A stretch of 54,626 nucleotides of DNA, from positions 1-54,626 of the forward strand of contig JAOTVS010000008.1 in the NCBI GenBank assembly GCA_029863275.1, read 5' to 3'. The notes under the pieces are model-generated. The model made no database searches. It was not told where the DNA came from and saw nothing but the letters and a program-made list of their open reading frames with translations. This stretch comes from Candidatus Nitrosopumilus sp. GTDB lineage: Archaea; Thermoproteota; Nitrososphaeria; Nitrososphaerales; Nitrosopumilaceae. Position 1 is the first letter of the stretch. The number at the start of each line of letters is the position of its first letter. A program made the translations under genes and the position numbers. Shown one piece after another: positions 34,419 through 43,469 of this stretch.

Positions 34419-34892
34419 ATGGAATTTGAGGTAATTGTAAAGGCAATAATTTCTATCCTGCTCTCATTGATTATTTTCTTTGGAGCAAGATTTTTCTTTT
34501 CAAGAAAACTGTCAGAAATGCAAGGGACCCAAAAACTAGTTGGGTTAATTTTCGTAATTATTTTAGGATTGGAATTGACATATCTTGGAGTTTTGTTTGA
34601 TTTTTTTTCATTAGCAGCTAGCGTTATTGCATCAGTAGGGGTTGCTTTTGCTCTTGTATCCTTTGCCCTTCAAAACCACCTAAAAAATATTGTATCAGGT
34701 ATAGGACTTTATCTAAATCCACGAATATCAATTGGAGATTTAATTGAAATTGATGGTAAAAAAGGTACTATAACAGAATTTCACTTGATGAGAACCATTG
34801 CCTTAACTGATGATGGAGTATTCATGAACATTCCAAATTTGAAATTTACTGAGACACTTACATTAATTTCTCACAGAAAACAAGTAAACTGA
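34419..34892 (+). CDS. Small MscS-family mechanosensitive channel
   Basis: A 157-residue protein, shorter than bacterial MscS (about 286). It has about three membrane helices, the pore-lining helix being ASVGVAFALVSFALQNHL, followed by the conserved beta domain start NPRISIGDLIEIDGKKGTI, MRTIALTDDGVFMNIPN. The C-terminal alpha/beta domain is absent. It should open under membrane tension and release solutes in osmotic downshock. ATG start preceded by an inverted repeat. The Kef antiporter lies upstream on the same strand. Confidence 0.85.
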   Translation: MEFEVIVKAIISILLSLIIFFGARFFFSRKLSEMQGTQKLVGLIFVIILGLELTYLGVLFDFFSLAASVIASVGVAFALVSFALQNHLKNIVSGIGLYLNPRISIGDLIEIDGKKGTITEFHLMRTIALTDDGVFMNIPNLKFTETLTLISHRKQVN

Positions 34893-34920
34893 ATCTGGCT
34901 ATATATTAAAAACTTAAAAA

Positions 34921-35094
34921 TCAAAATGTTTGTTTTGCTAATTTAGTCTTTAAAAAAATCTTTGATGGAGCATAATATTTTATACCAATTTTTGTAAGAT
35001 ATTTGTTTTTAATTAAACCAATAATAGTTAGATCTAGTTTGAAAAAAAGATAAGCAAGCCAACTTGTTGCCACTTGAAATTTTTTATCAGCCAT
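34921..35094 (-). CDS. Small basic hypothetical protein
   Basis: From ATG 35094 a 57-residue protein: MADKKFQVATSWLAYLFFKL, then DLTIIGLIKNKYLTKIG and a Lys-rich tail. Calculated charge is strongly positive, with one weak hydrophobic patch. It is convergent with the MscS gene. A TTG 15 bases upstream is also possible. No family recognised and the short length makes it uncertain. Confidence 0.4.
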   Translation of the reverse strand: MADKKFQVATSWLAYLFFKLDLTIIGLIKNKYLTKIGIKYYAPSKIFLKTKLAKQTF

Positions 35095-35190
35095 AGGCAA
35101 TCTTGCCAAATAATTAGTACTCCAAATCCTCCTCCGAGAATGAGGATTTTTTTATATTGGACAAATTTCAATTTTGATTAGAAATACCAT

Positions 35191-37356
35191 TTAATGTCCA
35201 GCACATTTGTAAAGCACAGACGCCAATAATGCTGCACGATCTACAATGCTATCATGGACAATACTTTCCTTAGTAGACCTATAGTTATGTCCTAACGGCC
35301 CAAAGCCATCTAAAGCTGGTAGTGCTGTTGGAACATTACTTATATCAGAAGATATTATTTGAGAGTATTTTTTTATTTTAATTTCATGTTTTTTAGCTAA
35401 ATCTTCTACTAGTTCATAAAATTTTGTATCTGAGGGTTCTTCTGATACTGGTGGCCTAGTTTGAATTTTGTTAATCGCAACATCTAATTTTTTGAAACCA
35501 GATTCTCTTTTTTTCATTAAAGTTTGGATCTTTGAATCAAGCAGTTCTCCAAGTTTTTCAGTTTTGTAGGCACATGTTAATGATAATGTTGCATAGTTAG
35601 GAGAATGTCCGTGAGATCCTTGGGCAATTACAGCTGTGGTACTTAATCGATAATTTTTTTCGTCCTTTGATATTTTTTCAATTGCAGTCAATTTTTTTCC
35701 TAGTACAGGTATTATTCCATGAATGTTTGAATTTGATTGATCCGTTGAAGTGAATCGTATTTGATAATCTTTCCGTCCATAACAGGTTGTAATAATTCCA
35801 CCATCTATGCTGCCAGATTTTAATCCTATTATATATCGAGATTTTTTGGAATAAAATTTTACAAATTTCTTGCTGAACCTTCCACCCAAACTATCATCCG
35901 TGGTCAAGAATATAGCACAACGAATTTTTTTCAATTTTTTTGCAAATCGTAATGCATGCAATGCACCCAACATTACTGCAATTCCCCCTTTACTTTCAGC
36001 TATTCCTGAACCTACAATATGATCGCCGTTTTCATGGTAATTTATCAAATCACCAGGACCATAATGTGTGTCAATATGTGAAATTAACAAAACGTCGTTT
36101 TCAGGTTCGGAGTGATTTTTATAATAATGAAAATCTCCCACATCTTGTTGTTTATGAGTTTGTTCAGAAAAGCCCAAGTGGTTCAAGCGTTTTGTAATTT
36201 TTGCTCCAAGGAGATTCACATTATCAATGTTGTAAACGTGAGTGTTAGTATTTACGAAATCCCTTAAAGTATCTTTAATACTTTGAAGGTGCCCTCTCAA
36301 ATAAGTTCTTGAAACAACTCGTAATGGCTGGGTAAGATCAACTTCGCTTTCAGGGTGTACCATTGAAGAACCGAAATATCTAATGACAGCAACATCAAGA
36401 ATTTTATTAATTAAAGATTCATACGTATAACCTGCAGTTTTAGCTGCGTAATAAAATGAACCGCCAGTACCAAGACTTGCCATTGAATTTAATTCAAGAA
36501 TATAGAGATTTTGATCCTTGTCCATTCTAAAATCAACCCTACTGTAATCATTTAATCCCAAGGAGGCAAATGCATTTTTGCACATTTGTATCATTTCTTG
36601 TTCTTTTTCCTTGGATAATTTTGCAGGACATGTTTTGCCCACGCCGCCTGTTTTCTTTTTATCAGTTATGGTTTGTATTTGATCAGGATGATCCAAATTA
36701 ATTTCAACTATTGGGAGAATCTCCATGTTAGGATTATTCCCAAGTATTCCTACAGCAAATTCACGTCCTGAGATAAATTGTTCTACGAGAATATCTTGTT
36801 CAAATTTTTCGATTTGTACTTTTACTGCAGCTCTAAGATCTTCCCAATTATCCACTACCTCCATTCCCATGGATGTGGATTCTAGTTTTGGTTTAACAAT
36901 AACTGGAAAAACTAAATCATCATGTTTATCCTCAGGAGTTCTAAAGACCCAAAATCCTGGAGTAGATATGTTATTTTTTTGTAAAATAATTTTAGTCATT
37001 ACTTTGTCTTGAACAATTGCATGTCCTGCCGGTCCTGATCCTATGTAAGGAATGCCAAGCATTTCCATCATTGCAGGTACATGTGTGTAACGATTTTGAC
37101 CCTGTATTCCATATGCCATATTGAAAACCATTCCAGGGGTTTCGCCTGCAACTACTTTTGGCATAAATTCGCGTAATTCATCTGCAAGATGAATATCGCC
37201 TTCAACTACTTTTACTGTATGGCCACCTTTTTCTAAGGCCCTTGCAACTCTCTCAACAGCTTTGGAACTATAATGTTCCTTTGTGGTCATTCCAAAGACA
37301 TTGATTACATCGTTAGGATCAATTTGAGTTTCGTTATAAATTAGAGCTACTTTCAA
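35191..37356 (-). CDS. ATP-grasp ligase (D-Ala-D-Ala ligase-like) fused to an M20-peptidase-like domain
   Basis: A 721-residue two-domain protein. Residues 1-335 form an ATP-grasp ligase: GMVFNMAYGIQG, PYIGSGPAGHAI, VIVKPKLESTSMG, LVEQFISGREFAVG and the Mg-binding LYILELNSMASLG. Residues 385-715 resemble an M20 amidohydrolase: ISHIDTHYG (His427, Asp429), GSGIAESKGG (Glu454), TTDDSLGG (487-489) and the late GPLGHNYRSTKE. The canonical Asp of the second motif is Glu, and the catalytic Glu-Glu pair is Asp-Ser, so catalysis is probably changed or lost. Archaea make no peptidoglycan; the ligase likely joins other amino acids. Start choice is ATG. Confidence 0.85.
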   Translation of the reverse strand: MKVALIYNETQIDPNDVINVFGMTTKEHYSSKAVERVARALEKGGHTVKVVEGDIHLADELREFMPKVVAGETPGMVFNMAYGIQGQNRYTHVPAMMEMLGIPYIGSGPAGHAIVQDKVMTKIILQKNNISTPGFWVFRTPEDKHDDLVFPVIVKPKLESTSMGMEVVDNWEDLRAAVKVQIEKFEQDILVEQFISGREFAVGILGNNPNMEILPIVEINLDHPDQIQTITDKKKTGGVGKTCPAKLSKEKEQEMIQMCKNAFASLGLNDYSRVDFRMDKDQNLYILELNSMASLGTGGSFYYAAKTAGYTYESLINKILDVAVIRYFGSSMVHPESEVDLTQPLRVVSRTYLRGHLQSIKDTLRDFVNTNTHVYNIDNVNLLGAKITKRLNHLGFSEQTHKQQDVGDFHYYKNHSEPENDVLLISHIDTHYGPGDLINYHENGDHIVGSGIAESKGGIAVMLGALHALRFAKKLKKIRCAIFLTTDDSLGGRFSKKFVKFYSKKSRYIIGLKSGSIDGGIITTCYGRKDYQIRFTSTDQSNSNIHGIIPVLGKKLTAIEKISKDEKNYRLSTTAVIAQGSHGHSPNYATLSLTCAYKTEKLGELLDSKIQTLMKKRESGFKKLDVAINKIQTRPPVSEEPSDTKFYELVEDLAKKHEIKIKKYSQIISSDISNVPTALPALDGFGPLGHNYRSTKESIVHDSIVDRAALLASVLYKCAGH

Positions 37357-37398
37357 TTTTTTTAAATAATTCCGAATTCCAATAAATCTGGATCAATT

Positions 37399-37563
37399 TT
37401 AACTTTTCTTGGGCTTATTCTGTTCCCAGATTTGCTCGTTAATTTTATGGCACTTGCAGTTCTCAGACTTTCCTTTACAATCTTTTTGGTGTAACGGTTT
37501 ATCACATTTGTTACAATCAGGATCTCTCCAGCTTGCTTGATTCCCGCAATTGGTACATCGCAT
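37399..37563 (-). CDS. 54-residue zinc-ribbon microprotein (copy 1)
   Basis: ATG-started frame reading MRCTNCGNQASWRDPDCNKC, then DKPLHQKDCKGKSENCKCHK and INEQIWEQNKPKKS. Seven Cys form CxxC, CxxC, a single C and CxC, enough for two metal sites. A paralogue at 44976-45140 is about 60% identical over its whole length and shares the GNQASWRDPDCNKC block, confirming that both are real genes. It lies in the gap between the ATP-grasp fusion and a cupredoxin protein. Function unknown; the pattern is zinc-ribbon-like. Confidence 0.75.
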   Translation of the reverse strand: MRCTNCGNQASWRDPDCNKCDKPLHQKDCKGKSENCKCHKINEQIWEQNKPKKS

Positions 37564-37599
37564 AATTGTAAATTTTATTTTTTTTATTAATTAAGGTTT

Positions 37600-38439
37600 T
37601 CAATAATAGTTTAATTTCATTAAAGAACCTGTCTGCTTTTTGCTAAACAAAACTATCATGGCTATTGATGAAATTAAAACAATTATTACCAAATCGGTAA
37701 ATTCAGGAATTATAGTAGCGCCAGTTATTGTTATGGATTTTGAGGTAGGAGGGACATCAGCAATTACAAGAAGAGTGAGTCCATCTTCAAATTTCTGAGT
37801 GAAATTTTCAGTAGAAATACCATCAATAGATACTGATGATATTCCACTGATCAAATTCGAAGGAAGAAATAATGTCAATGTATTATCATCACTCATACTC
37901 CTACCCTGTAATTCAAATGAAATTGTTTTTGAAGCCTCATCAACACTTGCGCTACTAAGTAAACGATTAAACTTGTACTCTAGATTAAACAACGTTTTCC
38001 CATCCCCTACATCAGATGCTACATTTGGTAAAAAGCTATTACCGCTAACTACACTGACCAATCCGGTCATCCATGGATGTATAGTACAATAATATGGAAA
38101 ATCTCCCTTTTCTGTAAATTTGTGTACAAAAACATCTCCTGGACCAAGATTTCCGCTATCAAAAATTCCATCAGGGCCACTTTGAGGATTGCCTGAAACT
38201 ACTGTGTGACTTGCAGTATCTGCATTTTTCCAGTGAATGACCTCACCAACAATTATTTCAATAAAGCCAGAGGTATCACCATCTTTTTCGCTTGACCAGT
38301 GAAAAGGGGAATTTGGATCTGCAGACCCAGATGGAATTGTAATATCATAAATTATTCCAGCATATGCGACAGAAAAAAATGGTACAACCAATAATACAAG
38401 GATTAGACCAAGAGTTAATTTTTTCAACTGTTGTGCCAT
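37600..38439 (-). CDS. Exported cupredoxin with C-terminal PEF-type membrane anchor
   Basis: A 279-residue protein with a signal peptide (GLILVLLVVPFFSVAYA) and one plastocyanin-like copper domain. The copper ligands are visible: His in ASHTVVSG, then Cys, His and Met in YYCTIHPWMTG. A beta domain of about 110 residues follows (SASVDEASKTISFEL). The C-terminus is IPEFTDLVIIVLISSIAMIV plus a basic tail, close to the archaeal PEFG-CTERM sorting signal though Gly is replaced by Thr. It is likely a surface electron carrier. ATG start. Confidence 0.85.
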   Translation of the reverse strand: MAQQLKKLTLGLILVLLVVPFFSVAYAGIIYDITIPSGSADPNSPFHWSSEKDGDTSGFIEIIVGEVIHWKNADTASHTVVSGNPQSGPDGIFDSGNLGPGDVFVHKFTEKGDFPYYCTIHPWMTGLVSVVSGNSFLPNVASDVGDGKTLFNLEYKFNRLLSSASVDEASKTISFELQGRSMSDDNTLTLFLPSNLISGISSVSIDGISTENFTQKFEDGLTLLVIADVPPTSKSITITGATIIPEFTDLVIIVLISSIAMIVLFSKKQTGSLMKLNYY

Positions 38440-38589
38440 AGGGTATTTTTAATATAAACACACAATACAAAATTCATTACTGAAAATACTGTATTAATAG
38501 GGCTGATTGAAAAATTGAAATGATTTAGTTTATTTTCAATAATGATATTTTAAATCACCATTATACCTAGTAAATGGCACTCTTATTTA

Positions 38590-39582
38590 TTGGATTTAGT
38601 GATCATTGAAATAATTACAATAGTAATTCTTATCGGATTTTATGCTCTATTTAGTGGACTTGAAATTGCAATAGTTGGTACCCGAAGATCAAAAGTAATG
38701 CGACTTTATCGTAAAAAAATTCCTGGGGCAGCATCCCTTTACAAACTAAAATTAAATCCAAGCAGAATGATTGCTAGTGTTAATCTAGGAAATACGCTTG
38801 TAAATGTAGCATCTTCAGTATTAGCAGCAGATGTTGCAATCAATCTATTGGGAAATCAAGGGGTAGGATTAGCTATTGGTATTATGACTTTTGTGATTCT
38901 TGTATTTGGGGAGATTTTACCAAAAACATACTCAAATGTCCAATCCGAAAGAGTTGCTTTACGTTTTAGCCGATTCCTATTGGGATTTACATATGTAATG
39001 TACCCTTTTGTGATTGTTTTGGAGCACATTACAAAGTCATTTTTAAAATTAGTTGGAGGAAATTCCTATCCAAAGGCAATAACTGAGGAAGATATCAAAG
39101 AAGTAGTTGATTTAGGACTAGCAGAAAAAGCAATAGAAAAAGAAGAACATGAGCTGGTTCACAGGGCACTCGAGTTTGATGACAAACCAATTATTGATGT
39201 TATGACACCTAGACAAAATATTTTTTCTCTAGAAAAAGATCGTATATTGTCTGATGTATTCTCAGAGATTGAAAAAAAAAGATATTCACGAATACCGATA
39301 TATTCCAAAAATCCTGATAATATAGTAGGAGTTTTGCACATTTGGGACATTGCTCGTCTTTCTGAAACCCAATATCAAGTAACGCCGCTTTGGAAAATTA
39401 CAAGAAAACCATTTTTTATTTCCTCAGAGACAAAAATTAGTGAATTACTTTTAGATCTCAAAAAAAATTCAAGTCATATGGCAATCGTTCAAAATAAAGA
39501 CAATCAATTAGAAGGAATAGTGACAATTGAGGATCTAGTCGAGGAAATTGTCGGGGACATTCAAGGAGAAGTTGAAAGATAA
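38590..39582 (+). CDS. CNNM/CorC family protein (DUF21 plus CBS pair), copy 1
   Basis: A 330-residue membrane protein. DUF21 occupies residues 1-170 (FYALFSGLEIAIVGTRRSK, GIMTFVILVFGEILPKT) and a CBS pair lies in 190-325 (DVMTPRQNIFSL, RYSRIPIYSKNPDNIVGVLH, MAIVQNKDNQLEGIVTIEDLVEEIVGDI). It lacks the C-terminal CorC_HlyC domain of its paralogue at 43.5 kb. CNNM/CorC proteins are linked to Mg2+ or Na+ transport. The TTG start is confirmed because the two proteins align from residue 1 to the shared FSGLE motif without a gap. Confidence 0.87.
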   Translation: MDLVIIEIITIVILIGFYALFSGLEIAIVGTRRSKVMRLYRKKIPGAASLYKLKLNPSRMIASVNLGNTLVNVASSVLAADVAINLLGNQGVGLAIGIMTFVILVFGEILPKTYSNVQSERVALRFSRFLLGFTYVMYPFVIVLEHITKSFLKLVGGNSYPKAITEEDIKEVVDLGLAEKAIEKEEHELVHRALEFDDKPIIDVMTPRQNIFSLEKDRILSDVFSEIEKKRYSRIPIYSKNPDNIVGVLHIWDIARLSETQYQVTPLWKITRKPFFISSETKISELLLDLKKNSSHMAIVQNKDNQLEGIVTIEDLVEEIVGDIQGEVER

Positions 39583-39630
39583 ATCCTAATTAATTTACAT
39601 TCAAGGTATCTATTACAAGGCTGGTTAAAG

Positions 39631-40941
39631 TTAATTAGGAATTTTTTCATTCAAACCGATATTTTTTAGGAATTTGTTTATCTCACTTTGAGCGTGCTTT
39701 CTAACTTTAATTCTATCCTCCTTCGTTGTCGATTTTGAGGCAAATCGTAATATATTGTCCATAAGATGAATACCTTCTTTGGCACCTTTTTTTAACCCCA
39801 ATTGATACAACATTGGCAGATTTGCTAGATTTGATGTTTCCTTTATTTTAATTTCTGGAAGCTTGATAGTATTTTTTTTAGGGGATTCAAGTTCAATGAA
39901 TTTTTCTACGGCCTTTGATAATAAAAAGTCAAGATTTTCAGAGATATTCATTTCGAGTTTTGTAGTCTTTTCCTTTCGTGCCATCATTACTATTCTTTTA
40001 ATTTTAAGAAGAGCTTGATTAGTCTCTACTGAATCAAAATCTTTCATGGTAAGATTCAACCCAAAATCTTCCTTAAATGTTGAAATAATATACGATAATG
40101 CCTCCTTTCTACAAGATGTCTTGGTTGTTCCAAAAGGACAATTATCACAATTTGTAGTAAAGTATCTTGCCCCCCTCTGACCAAAACTTGACAGAGTTAT
40201 TTTTTCTTGATCCCGTAATTTACCAATGGTTCTAGATACAAGACCCTCATCGATAACAAGTGCCTTTGAAATTTCTTGGTTAGAGAATGAGCCCTCATCA
40301 ATTAATTTTAAAATTTCTTGCTCTAAATCTCCAGGAGATCTCCTTGATGGCTCAGCAATAGCATCTGCTAAATAATGAAAAACTAACTTGTCTTCAATCC
40401 CATGATTAATTATGAATGTTTTTCCATCAAACTCTGCATCCAATCCAGATAATGTTTCTTCTTTGATAATTTTTGAGAGAGTTCTATCTAAATTTTTAAT
40501 TTTAAAATCTTTTAAAAGATTAGATATTTCATCTTTTGAAATTCTTGTTTTACCAGAAATAAAAAAATGATACAATGCCCATCTAATTTTTCTTTCATCA
40601 CTTCTCTCAATTAATCTTAAAAGATTGCAAAAGTCATCTATTTTTTTCCATTGAATATCTGAAAACTCTTCATTTTCCTTTTTGATAAATAAGGACTTGT
40701 CTAATTTTTTTGTAAATTCATCAAATTGAGTTGTGATTTCTGATTTTTTTGTTTTTCCTGATTGTTTTATTTTTGTGCTTTTTGAAATTAACTCCAAAAT
40801 ATCATTTTTAGATATGATAGTCTCATCACGAATAGATTTAGTTTCATATCTTAAAAATTCAAAAAACCCTAATGAATTATCAAGAATTGAGGCTGGTGAA
40901 AAAACCCTAAGTGCAGTTAAATTTGGAATCGATAATCCCAT
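39631..40941 (-). CDS. Winged-helix protein with a Cys cluster
   Basis: A 436-residue soluble protein. A helical N-terminal half is followed by a winged-helix region around 200-260 (EQEILKLIDEGSFSNQEISK, IDEGLVSRTIGKLRDQEK) and a Cys cluster NCDNCPFGTTKTSC, which could bind zinc or an Fe-S cluster. The C-terminal 150 residues are helical and Lys-rich. The architecture suggests a DNA-binding regulator that senses metal or redox state; this is inference. ATG start. It is convergent with the CNNM gene. Confidence 0.6.
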   Translation of the reverse strand: MGLSIPNLTALRVFSPASILDNSLGFFEFLRYETKSIRDETIISKNDILELISKSTKIKQSGKTKKSEITTQFDEFTKKLDKSLFIKKENEEFSDIQWKKIDDFCNLLRLIERSDERKIRWALYHFFISGKTRISKDEISNLLKDFKIKNLDRTLSKIIKEETLSGLDAEFDGKTFIINHGIEDKLVFHYLADAIAEPSRRSPGDLEQEILKLIDEGSFSNQEISKALVIDEGLVSRTIGKLRDQEKITLSSFGQRGARYFTTNCDNCPFGTTKTSCRKEALSYIISTFKEDFGLNLTMKDFDSVETNQALLKIKRIVMMARKEKTTKLEMNISENLDFLLSKAVEKFIELESPKKNTIKLPEIKIKETSNLANLPMLYQLGLKKGAKEGIHLMDNILRFASKSTTKEDRIKVRKHAQSEINKFLKNIGLNEKIPN

Positions 40942-41029
40942 GTAGAGTCTAAAATAGTTGATTATTTATGCCTACAAGGTCAGCTATATGACTAATTTTT
41001 TTATTTAGTTTTTTATCTAGATTCGTTTT

Positions 41030-41824
41030 TTATCCTATTTCCTTTCCGCAATGGGGACAATGTTTTGCAGATTGTCGTTTTTTACGTAATTCTTCTGTAA
41101 ATGCAGAAGCCATAATTCCGGTAGGAATTGCATAGACTGCAATACCAATTACTGCAACTCCTGCAGCTATTAATTTTCCTGTAACAGTTATTGGATAAAC
41201 ATCACCATATCCTATGGTAGTTAATGTAACAATTCCCCACCACATTGATTTCGGAATGCTGGAAAAGGCTTCGGGTTGAGCTTCATGTTCTGCATAATAC
41301 ATTAAACTTGATGCAAAAATCAACACAATAAAGAGAATAAAAAAGGCAACAGCCAAGTCGCCGACTTTGGACTTAAAAACTTCGCCAAGTGTTTGCATTG
41401 GATCTGAATATCTAGCAAGTTTGAATAATCTAAATAGTCTCAAGAGTCGAATTACTCTTATGATTCTAGTATCTGTTACTACAAATGGCAAGAAGAATGG
41501 AAGTATTGCTGCAAGATCAACTAACATCATTGGGGTAAACAAAAATCTAATTCGAGCAAATTTGGTATTTTGATATTTTGGATTAAACTTACATACAATG
41601 ATTCTAGTGGCATACTCTATAGTAAAAATAATTATTGAAAAGACTTCAAATGGAGTAAAAAGATAACCATATTCATCTAAAACAGATTCTTCTGTTTCAA
41701 TTATCACAATGATAACGTTTATTGCAATTAAAGAAATAATGAAAATCTGAAAACTTTTTGTAATTTTGTCATTTGTTGTTCCCTCAAGAATTTCATATGC
41801 TCTTTGTAAAATTGGATGGTTCAA
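41030..41824 (-). CDS. Voltage-gated potassium channel (six-helix) with C-terminal CxxC
   Basis: A 264-residue channel of the Kv/KvAP type. The S4 voltage sensor is a regular Arg ladder (TRIIRVIRLLRLFRLFKLAR), and the pore carries the K+ selectivity filter TTIGYGDVYP. The C-terminus ends in a single zinc-ribbon-like pair, KHCPHCGKEIG, unusual for such channels. The gene starts with TTG one base after the stop of the CorA-like gene, forming CNNM-CorA-Kv as one operon. Confidence 0.93.
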   Translation of the reverse strand: MNHPILQRAYEILEGTTNDKITKSFQIFIISLIAINVIIVIIETEESVLDEYGYLFTPFEVFSIIIFTIEYATRIIVCKFNPKYQNTKFARIRFLFTPMMLVDLAAILPFFLPFVVTDTRIIRVIRLLRLFRLFKLARYSDPMQTLGEVFKSKVGDLAVAFFILFIVLIFASSLMYYAEHEAQPEAFSSIPKSMWWGIVTLTTIGYGDVYPITVTGKLIAAGVAVIGIAVYAIPTGIMASAFTEELRKKRQSAKHCPHCGKEIG

Positions 41825-41825
41825 C

Positions 41826-43469
41826 TTAGATCCATTGTTTATTTTTAAACCAAAACAGCATGATCACTACAATAATTAACATGACTCCAAGCATTACAAA
41901 GTAACTTCCTTCCCATTGTAGTTCTGGCACATAAGAGAAATTCGTTCCATAAACTCCAGCAATGAAGGTAATCGGAATAAAAATACTAGCTATAATTGTA
42001 AGGGTTTTCATGACTTCGTTCATTTTATTGCCTATGCTTGAAAGATAAGTATCAAGCATCCCACCTATCATTTCTCTCAAGCCCTCAATGTTATCCATTA
42101 CCTGAACAGTGTGGTTGTAAACATCATGAAGATACGCACGTGTAGAATCTTGTATGATCTCAGATTCCATTCTATCAAATCTGTCTATTACTTCTCTTGT
42201 AGGCCAGATTGATTTTCTTAGTATTATCATTTCCTGTTTTAGAGTATGTATGATTTGTAAAGTATTTGGAGTAGGATTTTGCATTAAATCTTCCTCAATT
42301 TCTTCAGTCTGAATTCCAATCTTTTCCATTACTACGTAATAATAGTCAATTATTGCATCAACTAAAGCATAAGCTAGGTAATCACCACGTCTTTCCCGGA
42401 TTTTGCCAACATATTTTTCGAGTCTTTCTCTAATGGGCTCAAAGACATCATCTTTTGTTTCCTGAAATGACAAAACATAACTTTTTCCAACAATAAAACT
42501 AATCTGCTCCATGAATAGTTCATTATTTGATAATATGTGGGGAAGTTTTAGAATTATTTGCAAGTAATCCTCATGGTCTTCTATTTTTGGGCGCAATTCT
42601 GTATTCATAATGTCAGCCTGGACCAAAGGGTGGATGGAGTAGTGGTCACCAATCTTATGAATTACATCAGCATCATGAACACCAATAACATTAGTCCAAG
42701 TTACCGTAGATTCATCATGAGGGATCAGACATTCATCAACGTTATCTTTTGTGTGACGCGAAAATTTTTTGTTGTCATATTCAATATGATCAAAGGAAAC
42801 CTTCTCGACGAGTTTTTCCCCAACATGAACTAGTGCACCTGGATGTAATCCTACAGTATCAGAAGATGTTTTGGAATCACCAGGTTTTTTGTTTAATAAT
42901 TTTGTAATTTTTGGAATATGAATAAAATCTATTTCATTTGTAATTGATGTTACTTTAGAGGTCTTGCTTATTACTCCAACGAGAATAAATCCTGCAAGGA
43001 TGGAGAACAGTAAACTTATTGCAAGGGGTCCAACATCTCCATCTAACGCGGCTTGATATATTGCTTGTACATCAGTGGACTTGTTAATTTCTACCATTGA
43101 TCCTATTATTAGATCAATTAAAAAGAATAAAAATGAAATAATAGCGCCTACCACAACTGCAGTGACTGCAGTAATTTTTTGGGGTATGTCAATATCTTTT
43201 TCTTGTTTGTAAGGATAAATGTATTTTTTATTTTTTACAATCAAAATTGCAATTACGGTAATAATGATTGTAGATATTATCCACCAAGTGATAAACCATA
43301 TTCCTTCGCTGGAGTGAATCTTCTCTAATCCAGAAATTAGATCTTGTACGTGGCCAGTTAGCGGTAAGGATAACAAGGATGTTGCGACGACGACAAAAAT
43401 TTGATAAACAAATGCAAATACAAATCCAAGGACTAGTCTATTTAAAATAATTCCAAATTGTTCTTTCAC
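41826..43469 (-). CDS. CorA-like divalent cation transporter with extra N-terminal membrane domain
   Basis: A 547-residue protein. The last 350 residues form a CorA-type transporter: a cytoplasmic domain (MNTELRPKIEDHEDYLQIIL), a long helix and two C-terminal membrane helices around AGVYGTNFSYVPELQW. The pore motif is YGTN where CorA normally has YGMN. The first 185 residues are unexpected: about four additional membrane helices (LVLGFVFAFVYQIFVVVATS, IITVIAILIV, AVVVGAIISFLFFLIDLIIG, SLLFSILAGFILVGVI). Starts at GTG, overlapping the CNNM stop as GTGA. Confidence 0.85.
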   Translation of the reverse strand: MKEQFGIILNRLVLGFVFAFVYQIFVVVATSLLSLPLTGHVQDLISGLEKIHSSEGIWFITWWIISTIIITVIAILIVKNKKYIYPYKQEKDIDIPQKITAVTAVVVGAIISFLFFLIDLIIGSMVEINKSTDVQAIYQAALDGDVGPLAISLLFSILAGFILVGVISKTSKVTSITNEIDFIHIPKITKLLNKKPGDSKTSSDTVGLHPGALVHVGEKLVEKVSFDHIEYDNKKFSRHTKDNVDECLIPHDESTVTWTNVIGVHDADVIHKIGDHYSIHPLVQADIMNTELRPKIEDHEDYLQIILKLPHILSNNELFMEQISFIVGKSYVLSFQETKDDVFEPIRERLEKYVGKIRERRGDYLAYALVDAIIDYYYVVMEKIGIQTEEIEEDLMQNPTPNTLQIIHTLKQEMIILRKSIWPTREVIDRFDRMESEIIQDSTRAYLHDVYNHTVQVMDNIEGLREMIGGMLDTYLSSIGNKMNEVMKTLTIIASIFIPITFIAGVYGTNFSYVPELQWEGSYFVMLGVMLIIVVIMLFWFKNKQWI

